Assembly: GCF_010093595.1 (NCBI RefSeq)
Contig: NW_022985453.1
Coordinates: 394,420 to 458,419, forward strand
Length of the DNA stretch: 64,000 bases
Reading direction: 5' to 3'
DNA from: Mytilinidion resinicola
Lineage: Eukaryota > Ascomycota > Dothideomycetes > Mytilinidiales > Mytilinidiaceae
The notes beneath the pieces were generated by a model, which was not told where the DNA came from, made no database searches, and saw nothing but the letters and a program-made list of their open reading frames with translations. The position numbers were made by a program, and so were the translations under genes. Below are positions 22,563-31,875 of the stretch, in pieces (the first letter of the stretch is position 1; every line of letters starts with the position of its first letter).

Positions 22563-23432
22563 TTACCTACGAAGTACTCGCCCACTCTCTCTCGCCGACT
22601 TGTGTTGACGCAACAACTTCTCTACATCTACGGAAAACTGGTACATGACGTCCTCTAGATTGACTTCAAAATCAACCAGAGAAAGCAAGTCCCAGGGCTT
22701 TTCGCAGAAGTAGTCAACGATGAAGCCCACAAAGAGGTCCTTGACGTCGTGAATCCATTTGTGGCCATCGTCCTTGAGAGTGCTCCCGACATCGCGAACT
22801 TCCAGAATGTCGAATCCGCACCGTTCAAAGAACATCTTCGTCATTAAAGTCTGCGAGCGTCCGAATTGATAGCAAGAATAGTCCAGATAGTAGACTTCGC
22901 CATTCTTGTCCGTAACTCGCAGTACTTTATGAAACGTCGACTCCTGGTCACAGGTGGTATCGTCGTACGTCCAAGCATCTCCCGGAATCCACTTTTCATC
23001 CCCCTTTACCAGCACTTCTTTGACGTCCACCAGGTCGTCGCCGAGCAAGGAGGTCACAGAAGGTCCCAAGAGTGCGACGGCATGGTCGCATTGCCAGGCG
23101 CAGAGCGCAGCCCTTCTCTCGAGTACGTAGTCCGGCTCTTCAAAACCTTTCGGCAGGGGGTACGTGTCTACGCCAAGTTCCGTTGGATATCCAGCGAGGA
23201 GCATCGATATCGCAAATGTCTTTCCTCTCGCATCTTCCCTCATCCACAGCGTTCCCGCGAGATTTCTCTCGAAAGTCACCTCTCGGTACAAGAGGAAGGT
23301 CTCTCTCAAGATTGCGTCGGCGAAGAGCAGCCGCTTCCGGAATGAGTCGTTCCAGCAAGCGCAGGCTAGGGGCGAGGCGGAGGAGCAGAGAGGGCAGGCG
23401 GACTCCACAGAATCGTAAACTTGGGAGGGCAT
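22563..23432 (-). CDS. Cys-His-Asp family protein, copy 1 (divergent, no intron)
   Basis: One exon of 289 residues from the ATG at 23432. An in-frame extension to 23642 exists, but it is hydrophobic and not shared with relatives. I cannot name the family; it is the one repeated through the window as copies 2-15. Shared features are Cys115-Asp at the start of a helix (WQCDHAVALLG), a His at 168 (FHKVLRV) and Asp184 with Gln189 in LDYSCYQFG. The order and spacing fit a transglutaminase-like or papain-like catalytic triad, which is an inference. This member has an extra Cys-rich N-terminus (CPLCSSASPLACACW, residues 13-27) that could bind a metal. It lacks the intron found in most copies and has Tyr-Ser in place of the usual Leu/Pro-Thr after the Asp, so it is an outlier. 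It lies among F-box genes, away from the main cluster. Confidence 0.7.
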   Translation of the reverse strand: MPSQVYDSVESACPLCSSASPLACACWNDSFRKRLLFADAILRETFLLYREVTFERNLAGTLWMREDARGKTFAISMLLAGYPTELGVDTYPLPKGFEEPDYVLERRAALCAWQCDHAVALLGPSVTSLLGDDLVDVKEVLVKGDEKWIPGDAWTYDDTTCDQESTFHKVLRVTDKNGEVYYLDYSCYQFGRSQTLMTKMFFERCGFDILEVRDVGSTLKDDGHKWIHDVKDLFVGFIVDYFCEKPWDLLSLVDFEVNLEDVMYQFSVDVEKLLRQHKSARESGRVLRR

Positions 23433-24081
23433 TGTGAAGAACTGAAGCGCGAAGTTTGCGAGCGCGTATACAATCTCGAAAAGAAGGAGGAGATTGAGAG
23501 AGTTCTGACGGCGAGGAGCAAGTAGGATTCGACAAAGAAGAAACTCAATCGGGCACTCAGCATAGGAAAACGCTGGAATTATCCGAGGCCCACTCATACT
23601 AACTACATTAAGCTTTTTGCACAATTCTCGGTGAAGACACACGGACCACGGCCAATATAACCGGCTGTAATTATCATGCTGCTGGTAATATTACCGATTC
23701 TTGTGATTTTGACTCGCATTAAACGCTCGTTTTCACTCAAGATCTCAGTTCAGAGCATTGTGTCTAGTTCATCTACCCGATAGAAGACCGCTAGCTCCCG
23801 GCCGGTCTACGAACCAAAAGAAAGGAGTAGAGTGTTGTTCAATGCCTCTTCGACCAGCACGAAATCTGTCCCGTTCTCCTTGTAGATCTCCTTGCTTACC
23901 AGCAGTCTGATGACGCCGGCTTACAACTCGATCTCCTTGTCCCCTTCAACATTGTTCACTTCCACAATCTCCTGCCACTCCCTTGCCTCGGCCCTCTTCT
24001 TGACTGCATCTCTCTCCTTAGCCTCCTCTGCTTCCGCAAGCATCCCTTTCTCTGTGTCCATCTCTTTGTATTTCCAAGAGC
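23433..24081. other. Intergenic region
   Basis: The promoter side of copy 1 and the 3' side of the F-box fragment. The plus-strand 68-codon frame near 23892 is Ser/Leu-rich low-complexity sequence and is not called. Confidence 0.35.
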
Positions 24082-24312
24082 TCAGTAACTCTTCCTGAAC
24101 AGCAATGAAGTCCTCGTGAAGAACCTACTGCCTGATGGCGGGACACGGTCTAAATGAACATCTTCAAAGAGGGCGCTGTCGCCAACCTCGTGCGACCTCT
24201 TACAGGACTGGCGGAGATTCCTCAAGGCGGTGGGCTCGTCCTGCAGGTACTTTGCGATTTCCAGGAGGGTCTTGTTCGAACAGCCGAGAAGGGAGGGGTC
24301 CGGTTCGGTCAT
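24082..24312 (-). pseudogene. F-box protein 2, N-terminal fragment
   Basis: The frame from the ATG at 24312 encodes an F-box (GCSNKTLLEIAKYLQDEPT, then LRNLRQSCKRSHEVGDSALF, then EDVHLDRVPPSG) closely parallel to F-box proteins 1, 3 and 4. It then runs into unrelated sequence and a stop after 76 residues. No leucine-rich second exon is present to the left; an unrelated spacer follows. It is a truncated paralogue whose 3' end was lost, with a satellite array starting just to its right. Confidence 0.65.
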
Positions 24313-24419
24313 TGCGGATGTAGCTGGATGGCGAGTTCGCGTTTGTGTCGTGATAGGTCTTGTACGTCGACGAACGCGGTGAGCGCTTGGTTGTGCTCGG
24401 TGAATACATTGTTCCGGTT

Positions 24420-25260
24420 CCGCTGTTGAGGCGCTCCAAACGGCGGCGCATAGGTGCCAAAATACATGACGAAACACTTCAGTCCCCATTGTCTCGGCAA
24501 CCGCAGGAGCTAGCTAGATATCCACTCTATCAAACCTTACATCTTATACTCAGTTTTGAAACGCTGTTGAAGCATGCCAAACGGCGGCGGGGCAGTTCTA
24601 GAATAGATTGCAGAAGACCCACCAGATATTGGCTCTATTGAACCTTGCATCCCATAGTTAGTTCAGCAACGCCGTTGAGGCACACTAAACGGTGGCGGAG
24701 GAGCACCAAAATAGATCACAAAAGACCAGCTAAATATCCACTCTATGAAACCCTACATTCCATGTTCTGTTTTGAAACGCTGTTGAAGTATGCCAAACGG
24801 CGGCGAAAGAGCATCGATATAGATTACGCAAGACTAGCTAGATATCTAGTCTATCAACCAACATTCACATCATATATGCACTTTCGATACTGCGTTGAGG
24901 CTCCCTAAAGGGCGGTGAAGCACTGCCAAACCAGATCACGGAAGACCACCCTGATACCCGCTCTGTTGAACTGTACATACTACATACAGGTTTGAAACAG
25001 TGTTGAGGCTCTCCAAACGGCTTCCAAACAATGCGGAAAGAGATCATAGAAAACCAGCCAGATATTTGCTCTATAAACGTTACATCATATATAGACTTTT
25101 GAAACCGTCTTGACGGCGGCAAAATAAGGCTAAAAGAGATCATAGACGACCAGCCAGATATCTACTCTATTAGACTTTGCATCCTAAATGCACTTTCGAA
25201 GCCGTGTTGAGGCTCTCTAAACGGCGGCGAAGCAGTGTCAAGATGGGTTAGAGAAGACTT
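24420..25260. repeat. Tandem repeat, ~108-bp unit, about 8 copies
   Basis: A core resembling TTGAGGCTCTCCAAACGGCGGC recurs near 24437, 24578, 24686, 24794, 24906, 25013, 25113 and 25218. After the first interval the spacing is 100-112 bases. Between cores, a second conserved part reads like GACCAGCCAGATATCTACTCTAT, then a short stretch ending in GAAAC. Copies differ from each other by many substitutions, so the array is old. Short open frames on both strands here are repeat by-products. Confidence 0.8.
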
Positions 25261-25850
25261 CGGAGTTCAGGCTGAGGATCTCCAGACAACGGCAAGAAGG
25301 AGGCAGAAGTCGAAGACCCGGGTCTAGATTTGAGCAAGTCCGTAATTCCTAGTCTCCTTAGCTAGTCCAAATTCCAAAGGCTCATCCAACCTCTTCAGGG
25401 CTTAGCTTGCAGGGTATATGCTAAAATTCTGGCTGGGGCCCTCTAGACGATGGTAACAAGGGCGCAGAAGTCAAACAACGAGGCCTAAATTTGAGTGTAT
25501 GCGTGATTCCTGGTCTCTTTGGTTAGTCCATTGTCAAAAGGCCCATCTAACCTCTTCCGGACTTGACTTGCTGGGTATATGCCAAATCTTTGGCTGAGGC
25601 CTCCCAGACGACGGTAACAAGAGCGCAGAAGTCAAAGATCCCGGCCTAAATTTCGGCATAAATGTGATTCCTGATCTCCTCAGTTAGTTCAACGTCCACA
25701 TTCTCATGTAGCTCTTCCGGAATTGACTTACAGGGTATGTACCAAAGTCCTAGCTGAGGCCTCTCAGGCGATGGTAGCAAGATCCCAGTGGTTGAAGAAA
25801 CTAGCATCGATTCGTGAGGGCTGACCAAAAATAATGTACGTCTCTGCACT
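25261..25850. repeat. Tandem repeat, ~161-bp unit, 4 copies
   Basis: Directly abuts the 108-bp array and shares its core in altered form (GAGGCCTCCCAGACGACGGTAAC). The cores lie near 25282, 25443, 25604 and 25764, a very regular 160-161-base period. Further shared parts are GCAGAAGTCAAAGA, CCTAAATTTGAG, GATTCCTGGTCTC and TTGACTTGCTGGGTATATGC. The same sort of unit occurs again near 45.4 kb. Confidence 0.8.
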
Positions 25851-26099
25851 TAGCCACTCCTGTTGAGTGTTTCCAGGCTGCGCCACGAGGAGGCGACAGA
25901 GTCCGATTTCGCACGCCCGCCTACGAATAGGCCCCTGGTTTTCGCAGCAGGGAGCGGGTAGTTCATAACCCTCCTACTACCAAGGTGTAAAGTTGAGGGG
26001 GACGGCTCAACCGGGAAAAGCTGTGACGAGAGAGGGAGAGAAGAGGAGAGACTAGGACGGACGAGGAGGGCGGGATTTAGTGAGTCTGGCGCCACTCCA
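25851..26099. other. Spacer next to F-box pseudogene 3
   Basis: No gene seen. The right edge holds the end of the shifted frame of F-box pseudogene 3, whose own stop lies near 26080. Confidence 0.3.
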
Positions 26100-27100
26100 T
26101 CAAGAGCTCCGGGATTGCTCTTGTCGAAAGATCGTCCAAAAGGGCAGCAAGACGGGCCTCGAAGACAGCATCTGAGAGGTCGTCCAGAGGCGAAGCGTAA
26201 CCTGGATACCGTGGGCTAAAACCAAAAGGTCCGGAAAAAACGACGGAGTGTACCACGAGTTCGATAGATCGGGCTCACGGCCAACAGCGGTGAGCGTAAG
26301 GCGGCGTAGACGGCCAGGCGAATCGGCGAGAGCTTTTAGAAGGCTAGTTAAGAAGGCAAACCCTTCTAATCGTCCTTTGTCCTCTCTGAAAGCGTCGTCG
26401 TTGATCGCGTCCATACCGGTCGGAAAGCGACGTGGCGGTCGCCAATTCGCAGGAGTGAAGGCTATCTTGTCGCTGTACTTGCGCCAGAAGTTCGAGAGGT
26501 TATCGCGATCGTCATATGCTACGACACGCACTTGGGTGAGGCTGACGAGCTTTGCGATGGCAGCCTCGAAACTGTGTCGCGCTTTTAGGGCCCTAGCATT
26601 CGTAGCGTTGAGCGCGCCGAATTTCAGACTGTCGATAAACTGAGACTGCATGGCCAAGTAGGAGGTATATTTGGAGTACAGATCTAGCATGCTAGACTCT
26701 GTAGTCACTCATCAGCGCCATCTTGATCAAGGTAATACACTGCGCGCACCTTGAATGGGTATTTGGACTCTCTGGACCGCCCTCGACCAATTCTCCAGTG
26801 TTTGGTACTCGTGTAGCATCTGCCCATGGAGGACGATACGCTTGACCATTCGGGAACATCTCTGTTCGAAGCGACCTCATTCAAGCGCTTCAAAGAGGGC
26901 GGCAGCAAAGCCACGTGAATCTCCTCAAAAAGAGTTGTCGTGGCAACCGCAGCGAGTGTTAGGTGGGTCAGACGCAAATGTTTGAGGGCCGCGACATCAC
27001 CTAGAAGATGGTTGGCAATCTCGAGTATCATATCTCGGGGAATGCAGACCAGGTTCGGCTCTGCGGGCTTCGAGTCGAGTACTGGGAGACCTAAGTCCAT
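26078..27100 (-). pseudogene. F-box protein 3, frameshifted
   Basis: Exon 1 (27100 to 26750) starts MDLGLPVLDS and holds an F-box (CIPRDMILEIANHLLGD, then LRLTHLTLAAVATTTLFEEIHVA). Near 26846 the frame shifts: GAATGGTCAAG lacks one G, and the next frame reads VKRIVLHGQMLHEY, as the paralogues predict, up to a phase-1 GTGCGC donor. Exon 2 starts at 26698 (acceptor ACTACAG) and holds AIAKLVSLTQVRVVAYDDRD, parallel to the AIAKLVNLERVVVAAPS of F-box protein 1. A second shift in a T run near 26235 moves the frame to SPRYPGYASPLDDLSDAVF, ending soon after at about 26080. The C-terminal third of the family is missing. Both shifts are single bases in homopolymers, so sequencing error should be excluded. 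Confidence 0.75.
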
Positions 27101-27961
27101 ATTGTGAGTTGTGGTGGAGAGGTGTTGCGATTTGGTAGGGTGGTGGGGTGGTGGCTCATGGACGATCTCGATGAACACATTGTTCCGTTACCGCTCCATA
27201 TTAGGACGGTAGCCTCTAACATACTAGTATGCCATTCTAGCTCACAGGGCCTCTTGAGTCGATTCTACTTTGTAATGATTCAACGTTTCCTATTCTATTT
27301 TTCCTATGCTGCGAATGGAACAAATCGTGGAGCAAAGTGAAACCTCCCAGTCCATGTACAACATTTCACGGCGGTTTGGGGTGGACTGGTATGGCTTCCA
27401 CTTACTAAGGACAATCGGCTTATCCAGTGGGGAAAAATAGCATGGAACGGTATTTGAATTGACTGATGCATTTTTGAGAAATGTCCTGTATCACTCGTAG
27501 CCCACGTATAACTTGTCTATAGAACCAGCTTTATAGGATTAAACTGTTCGTATGTATCCTGACAGCGATGATGAGTTACACATATGACCGACTGAGAGCT
27601 TTCATAGTGCTCCTGCCTACTACTTTACCCTCAGACTTGCCAGTCCTTTTAGAAGCTGGCAGCTGGTGAAAAGTGGTGAGAACTCTTGTGTATTGCTATG
27701 TAGGAGGATAGGAATATATAGGCCCAGGAGACGTAGGCAGCTACTGTGGCGTAGGCAGCACAGTAGGCAGCAGAGCTGGCTGTCAGAAGCTATCCCTAAC
27801 GCTGATTGTTCTTCTCAGCTCCTATCCAGTGGCAGCGGCTATCTCTCTAGCTTACAGCTCATCATTCTCCTCGTCCAAGTATATATGGAATGCTTCAGTA
27901 GCATCAATCCCCTCCGCCTCCTCGACATCCGAAGATTCGTCGCCTTCTGGGTCTTCGATTA
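27101..27961. other. Intergenic region
   Basis: The promoter of F-box pseudogene 3 and the 3' flank of F-box pseudogene 4. A GTAGGCAG-type microrepeat lies near 27733-27772. No gene seen. Confidence 0.35.
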
Positions 27962-29572
27962 TCACCGACCACCCAAAAGCGTCTCCAGGAAATTATCCTG
28001 GTCTGCGTTGAACCAATCGGTGTCGCCTTTCCTTCCAAGTACGTACTGATTCATGTATTCAACATACTCGCGGTTCGTGAAAACACGAAACACCGTCGCC
28101 GTAGGGTCAGACATGCTGATTTCGCCAAGGTCGCTGAATTCGACTCCCTTGAGTGACTTGATTCTACTCAGTTGCCGGATGGTGGATCCCCAGCAGCCCA
28201 CTTCCTGAGCTTGGCTCGGTAACCTGCACCGATCACACAATAGCTCCCACTCCTCCCGAGCTGCAGTCGGCAGTAGGCGAACATTGTGAAGTCTTAAGGT
28301 GTCCAGAAAACCTGCGAGCTTATTGAAACAGTCAATAAGGGAGGGCTGGGTGGCATCAATCTCGAGGCTGAGCTTTCGGATTCTTGGCCATTTTCCCACG
28401 CACGCGAGGATGTCGCCGCGAGGCCATTCGCCTTCCACCGTGTCGTTTACGATGTTGAGCGCAAGCTTAACGTGCAAGTTGAGTTTCTTGAGCGCTGTGC
28501 ATGCTGCGATGCACTCACCAATCTGTGAAGCCTATTCGTCGCCCCTCCACACCTTAAGGTCCAGCACGGTTAGGAAGACGAAGACGGGATAGAGTGTTGG
28601 GATAAGGGGTGGACCTTGAGGCCAGTTATTTCCGTTGACTCGCTGGCACCAGAATTCGCCTCCGGTCGTCGTCATTTGCAGTCGACGTAGCTCGGTCGAA
28701 CAAGTTGTCAGAGCTCGAAAAGTTGCCGTGAGCAGAACAGATCCTTCCGTAAGCGCAGCGAAAAGGTCAGGGTAAAATGTCTTCGCGTCATACCGTATCG
28801 CACACAGCATTCGACCCTCTGGGGTATTTTCGTCAAGGTCGTCAAGTATGCGTCGTCGCCAAGTTGTAGGTGTTAGGAGGATGTTCTCTCTAACCTTATC
28901 CCAAAAGGCAGACCTATCGTCGGCTTCATCGTAAGCCGTCACAACAACGTCTTGCAACTTGGTAAATCAGGCCATGGTGGCATCAAACCTTTGGTAAACC
29001 TTCGCGCCCGCCAAGTCGATGCCCTTGGACATGCTCTCTTGGGCCGTGAGGGACCTGTCCTCGGCGTCTGCGTAAGAAATGTATGTTTCATAGTAATCAT
29101 CTCGCTTCCATCCTAAAACATTTAGTCGTTACGCTCAGAATCTCATAGACGAATACCTCATCTAGCTTACTTGGAACCTGTCCCCCAGCTCTCCCAACAG
29201 CGATTGCCCATCCCTTTATCGTCTCGTAACCGAAGGGCACTTGGCCATGAAACACAACCCGCTGTACCGATGTAGCAAGGTTGTGTCGGGATGCGATGTT
29301 CGTGAGCCGCAGTATCGATTCTAGATACAGAGCAACGTGTAACTCTTTGAAAAGTACTCTCGCACCAACTTCAGCGAAGCGTTTAGAGCAACAACGAAAG
29401 CTTCTCAGATTCTCGAGATAATCCTGGAAATCCTCGAGATTGTCCTGGAGAAATTCGATAATGTCGATCAGGAGCTCGATTGGAAGGTTGAGCAGAGCTG
29501 GTTTTGGGGGGGGGCTGGAAGGAGTTGGAGCTCGTTCTGAAGGGCAAATAGAGCGGGGATCGAGGAAGCCAT
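27962..29572 (-). pseudogene. F-box protein 4, with two stops and a frameshift
   Basis: Starts at ATG 29572. The first frame is lost in a run of nine C (minus strand, near 29508-29516). With one more C it would run straight into NLPIELLIDIIEFLQDN and LRSFRCCSKRFAEVGARVLF, a clear F-box. Exon 1 ends at 29171 (GTAAGC, phase 1) and exon 2 starts at 29112. Exon 2 keeps one frame of 383 codons to 27962, homologous to the second exon of F-box protein 1, but contains TGA at 28967-28969 (after DATMA) and TAG at 28532-28534 (after WRGDE). Both stops fit a C-to-T change from CGA and CAG. The long, otherwise conserved frame shows that the damage is recent. The poly-C lesion may be technical; the two stops probably are not. 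Confidence 0.8.
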
Positions 29573-29870
29573 GAATGGAGTGTCCAAACGTGGGGAATTG
29601 AGGTGGTGTGGTTGATGGGAGGTCTGGAGGTGTGTGGTGGTCGGATTCGGATTGCAGGTCAAAGCTAAGACTGGGAGTGTGTCAACGAACTTGGATGGGC
29701 CTCAAAGCGCTGTTCCTGACCGGGAATTCACATGTATGAGAATGAGGAGACCGCAGAGTTGATTTCTTTGCCACTGGGAATTCACTTGATTCTTCAAGTC
29801 TCAAGGGACGGGCCACTGCCGCCGGAGTCCTGAGATAGGCCTCAACGCATCTAAGGGCCTCTTACAGCAG

Positions 29871-30950
29871 CTAGTTCTCCTCCAACGCATTCTTAATCAT
29901 AGCTACCATACTCCCCGTATGAACCTCGAATCTCTCGTCCGTCATGGTCTCCATCCGATCAAAATTATTCTCAGATGCAGAACCTGCCGACCGCGCCGTC
30001 CACGATTCGATGAACCAAACAAGTTTGTTGTGCCACGATAATGCCACGGCTCGCTTCTCCTTCTCTTGCTCTTGGACCACCCAGGACACTCCATTCTTGC
30101 GCCTCATTCCAATTTGCTGCTTCTCGAGTCTCTCCTTTTCCAGTTGTTCGTCTTGCTCAGCCAACAAGTATTTCAGTCAGATAGGTGTCCAGTGTTGCTC
30201 GTACCACGATTCCAGGTCCATGGTTTTCGGTTCCTGGACTGTCTTCGAAACTATCCTCATGAAGTCGAGCCATCGGAAGATGGCGGGGAGGCCAAGATGT
30301 GTTGCGAGAGGGGCAAACACAACGGTGCTCATGTCGCTGTTGTTGAACGTGACTAGGATGACAGGAATAATCACCTCTCTATCCTCTGGAAATCCTTCAA
30401 GGATACTGGATTTTTTCTTATTTGTGATCGCAGTTGAGCTGGGGAGCTTTACGGCTTCGACAACATAAGCCGCTTCCTCTATCTTGGCGACTGGAACTAT
30501 ATCTTATATCAGTGCATGCTCAATGAATGGATCCTTATGCGTCTTACCATCCAATTCGCGATTGAGGAATATCTTGCACAAGAGACCGCGCAACAAAGTC
30601 GCCGCTGGTCCACAGCGTTCATGCTTCTGCACCGCGCGCCAAACATCCAATCCGGAGAAGGAGGCTTCCTTGAGACAAGGCTCTGCAGGTCGCTTCGTGA
30701 GTAGCGTGAGGAAGATGTGGTAAATTCTGTATCCCTGCGGCCCCGAGAGCTCCAGATGGATGGTACTCGACTCGCATGCTTGCCAGAGACCTAGCACGGG
30801 GCCGTTGAGCCATCGGAAGGCGGATTTGATATGACAAACGCAGGGAGAGGACGTCGGCGTACGCCCGTTGGTGACGTCGTGAACTGGACATACGATGGCA
30901 GCTTCGGCATAAGGCGCGCCGGTAGAATTGGTGTTTGATAGCGCTGGCAT
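29871..30950 (-). pseudogene. Cys-His-Asp family, copy 2 (divergent, triad lost)
   Basis: Exons 30548-30950 and 29871-30496 are joined by a phase-1 intron of 51 nt in the same place as in the other copies, straight after the putative Cys helix (ERCGPAATLLRGLLCKIFLN, Cys113). This conserved intron is the main evidence of kinship. In exon 2, the segment VILVTFNNSDMSTVVFAPLA, then THLGL, lines up with the His/Asp/QFG region of other members. The expected His is Ile, the Asp is Ala, and Gln-Phe-Gly is His-Leu-Gly. The C-terminal half is a charged helix (DEQLEKERLEKQQ). TGA at 30177-30179 interrupts it; CGA to TGA would explain it. The protein would be catalytically dead even without the stop. The alignment is by eye. 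Confidence 0.6.
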
Positions 30951-31322
30951 GGTGATCTCTGGATACTGTTCGGCGCTGTGGTGGAATTGAAGGCCGGGCA
31001 GTATAGTGTGCGTCAGTAGATGTAGCAGTAAACAAGTCAGCTATGGCAAAGCACTGGGTAGTCAACACGAGCGTTATTCACCGACGCTACTGCAAATTGC
31101 AAGAATTGCAGCATTTTCCTGGCTTCGAGCTGATTGGCCAGAAGGTGCAGTGACCACATCTCTTGGCATCTTTTGAATATATTCACTCCACTCACGTTTC
31201 GCTACCTCTTCTCTTCAGCCTGCATAGCCCGTCTCTCTGTACGCACTACCCAAGCCTACTCCTGACTAGCCTTTTTGCTAATAGCCCAGCCAACAGTCAC
31301 ACGCGCATTCACAACCACAAGA
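30951..31322. promoter_or_regulatory. Divergent intergenic region
   Basis: 372 bases between the start codons of copy 2 (minus) and the small gene at 31323 (plus), so it must hold both promoters. No specific elements were recognised. Confidence 0.4.
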
Positions 31323-31875
31323 ATGCGATTCACCGCCATCACCAACGTCCTCACCGCCGTCGTCGAAACCGTCACGGAGTGGCTAGATCCAGCCCCCAAA
31401 GAGGGAGAGACAGGAGGAGGAGAAAGCGCCGCGAAGATCGAGAAGAAGCCGTTCTGGGGTACGCCTCCCGCCAAATTATCAGTATAATAACTACTAACAA
31501 CACATCCGGAACCGTCCGACCACATCACCTTCTTCGTCGGCCGCGCCCCGCATCGAAGCATGGCCACACGACCGCTACGAGTGGAAGTCCTACTCCCTCC
31601 CCCGCGCCCACTTTGCCGCCCTCCGCATGTCGTCGCCCGTGCTGCCTGGTGCGGATGTTCACAACCTTCCGGGCATAGGGGCCCCCGCCTTCGAAACTTT
31701 TGTAGCTTAGATGGACCAAGCAGACCCCCGCCGCTTGCCTGTTGTTGCCGGCATGTCAAAGAAGAAGAAGGTGGTAGAGGAGGTGAAAGATTTTGCTGTG
31801 CGGCTCGGTGTGGAGGAGCTGAGGGAGGCGGTAGAGGAGGCGTTGAAGGAGGTGTGGAGAGAGAGAGGGGCCTAA
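31323..31875 (+). pseudogene. Small unidentified gene with in-frame TAG
   Basis: Exon 1 (31323-31458) starts MRFTAITNVLTAVVETVTEW and is joined by a phase-1 intron to exon 2 (31559-31875). The intron has a GTACGC donor, a CTACTAAC branch site and a CGAAG acceptor. The joined frame reads KKPFWAWPHDRYEWKSY and continues with LPRAHFAALRMSSPVLPG. After IGAPAFETFVA comes TAG (31708-31710), and the frame continues for 54 codons with MDQADPRRLPVVAGMSKKKK and a regular charged helix (VEELREAVEEALKEVW) to TAA at 31873. The open, helical downstream part suggests the TAG replaced a sense codon, perhaps CAG. I do not recognise the family. The acceptor is not ideal, so the intron is uncertain. Confidence 0.45.
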
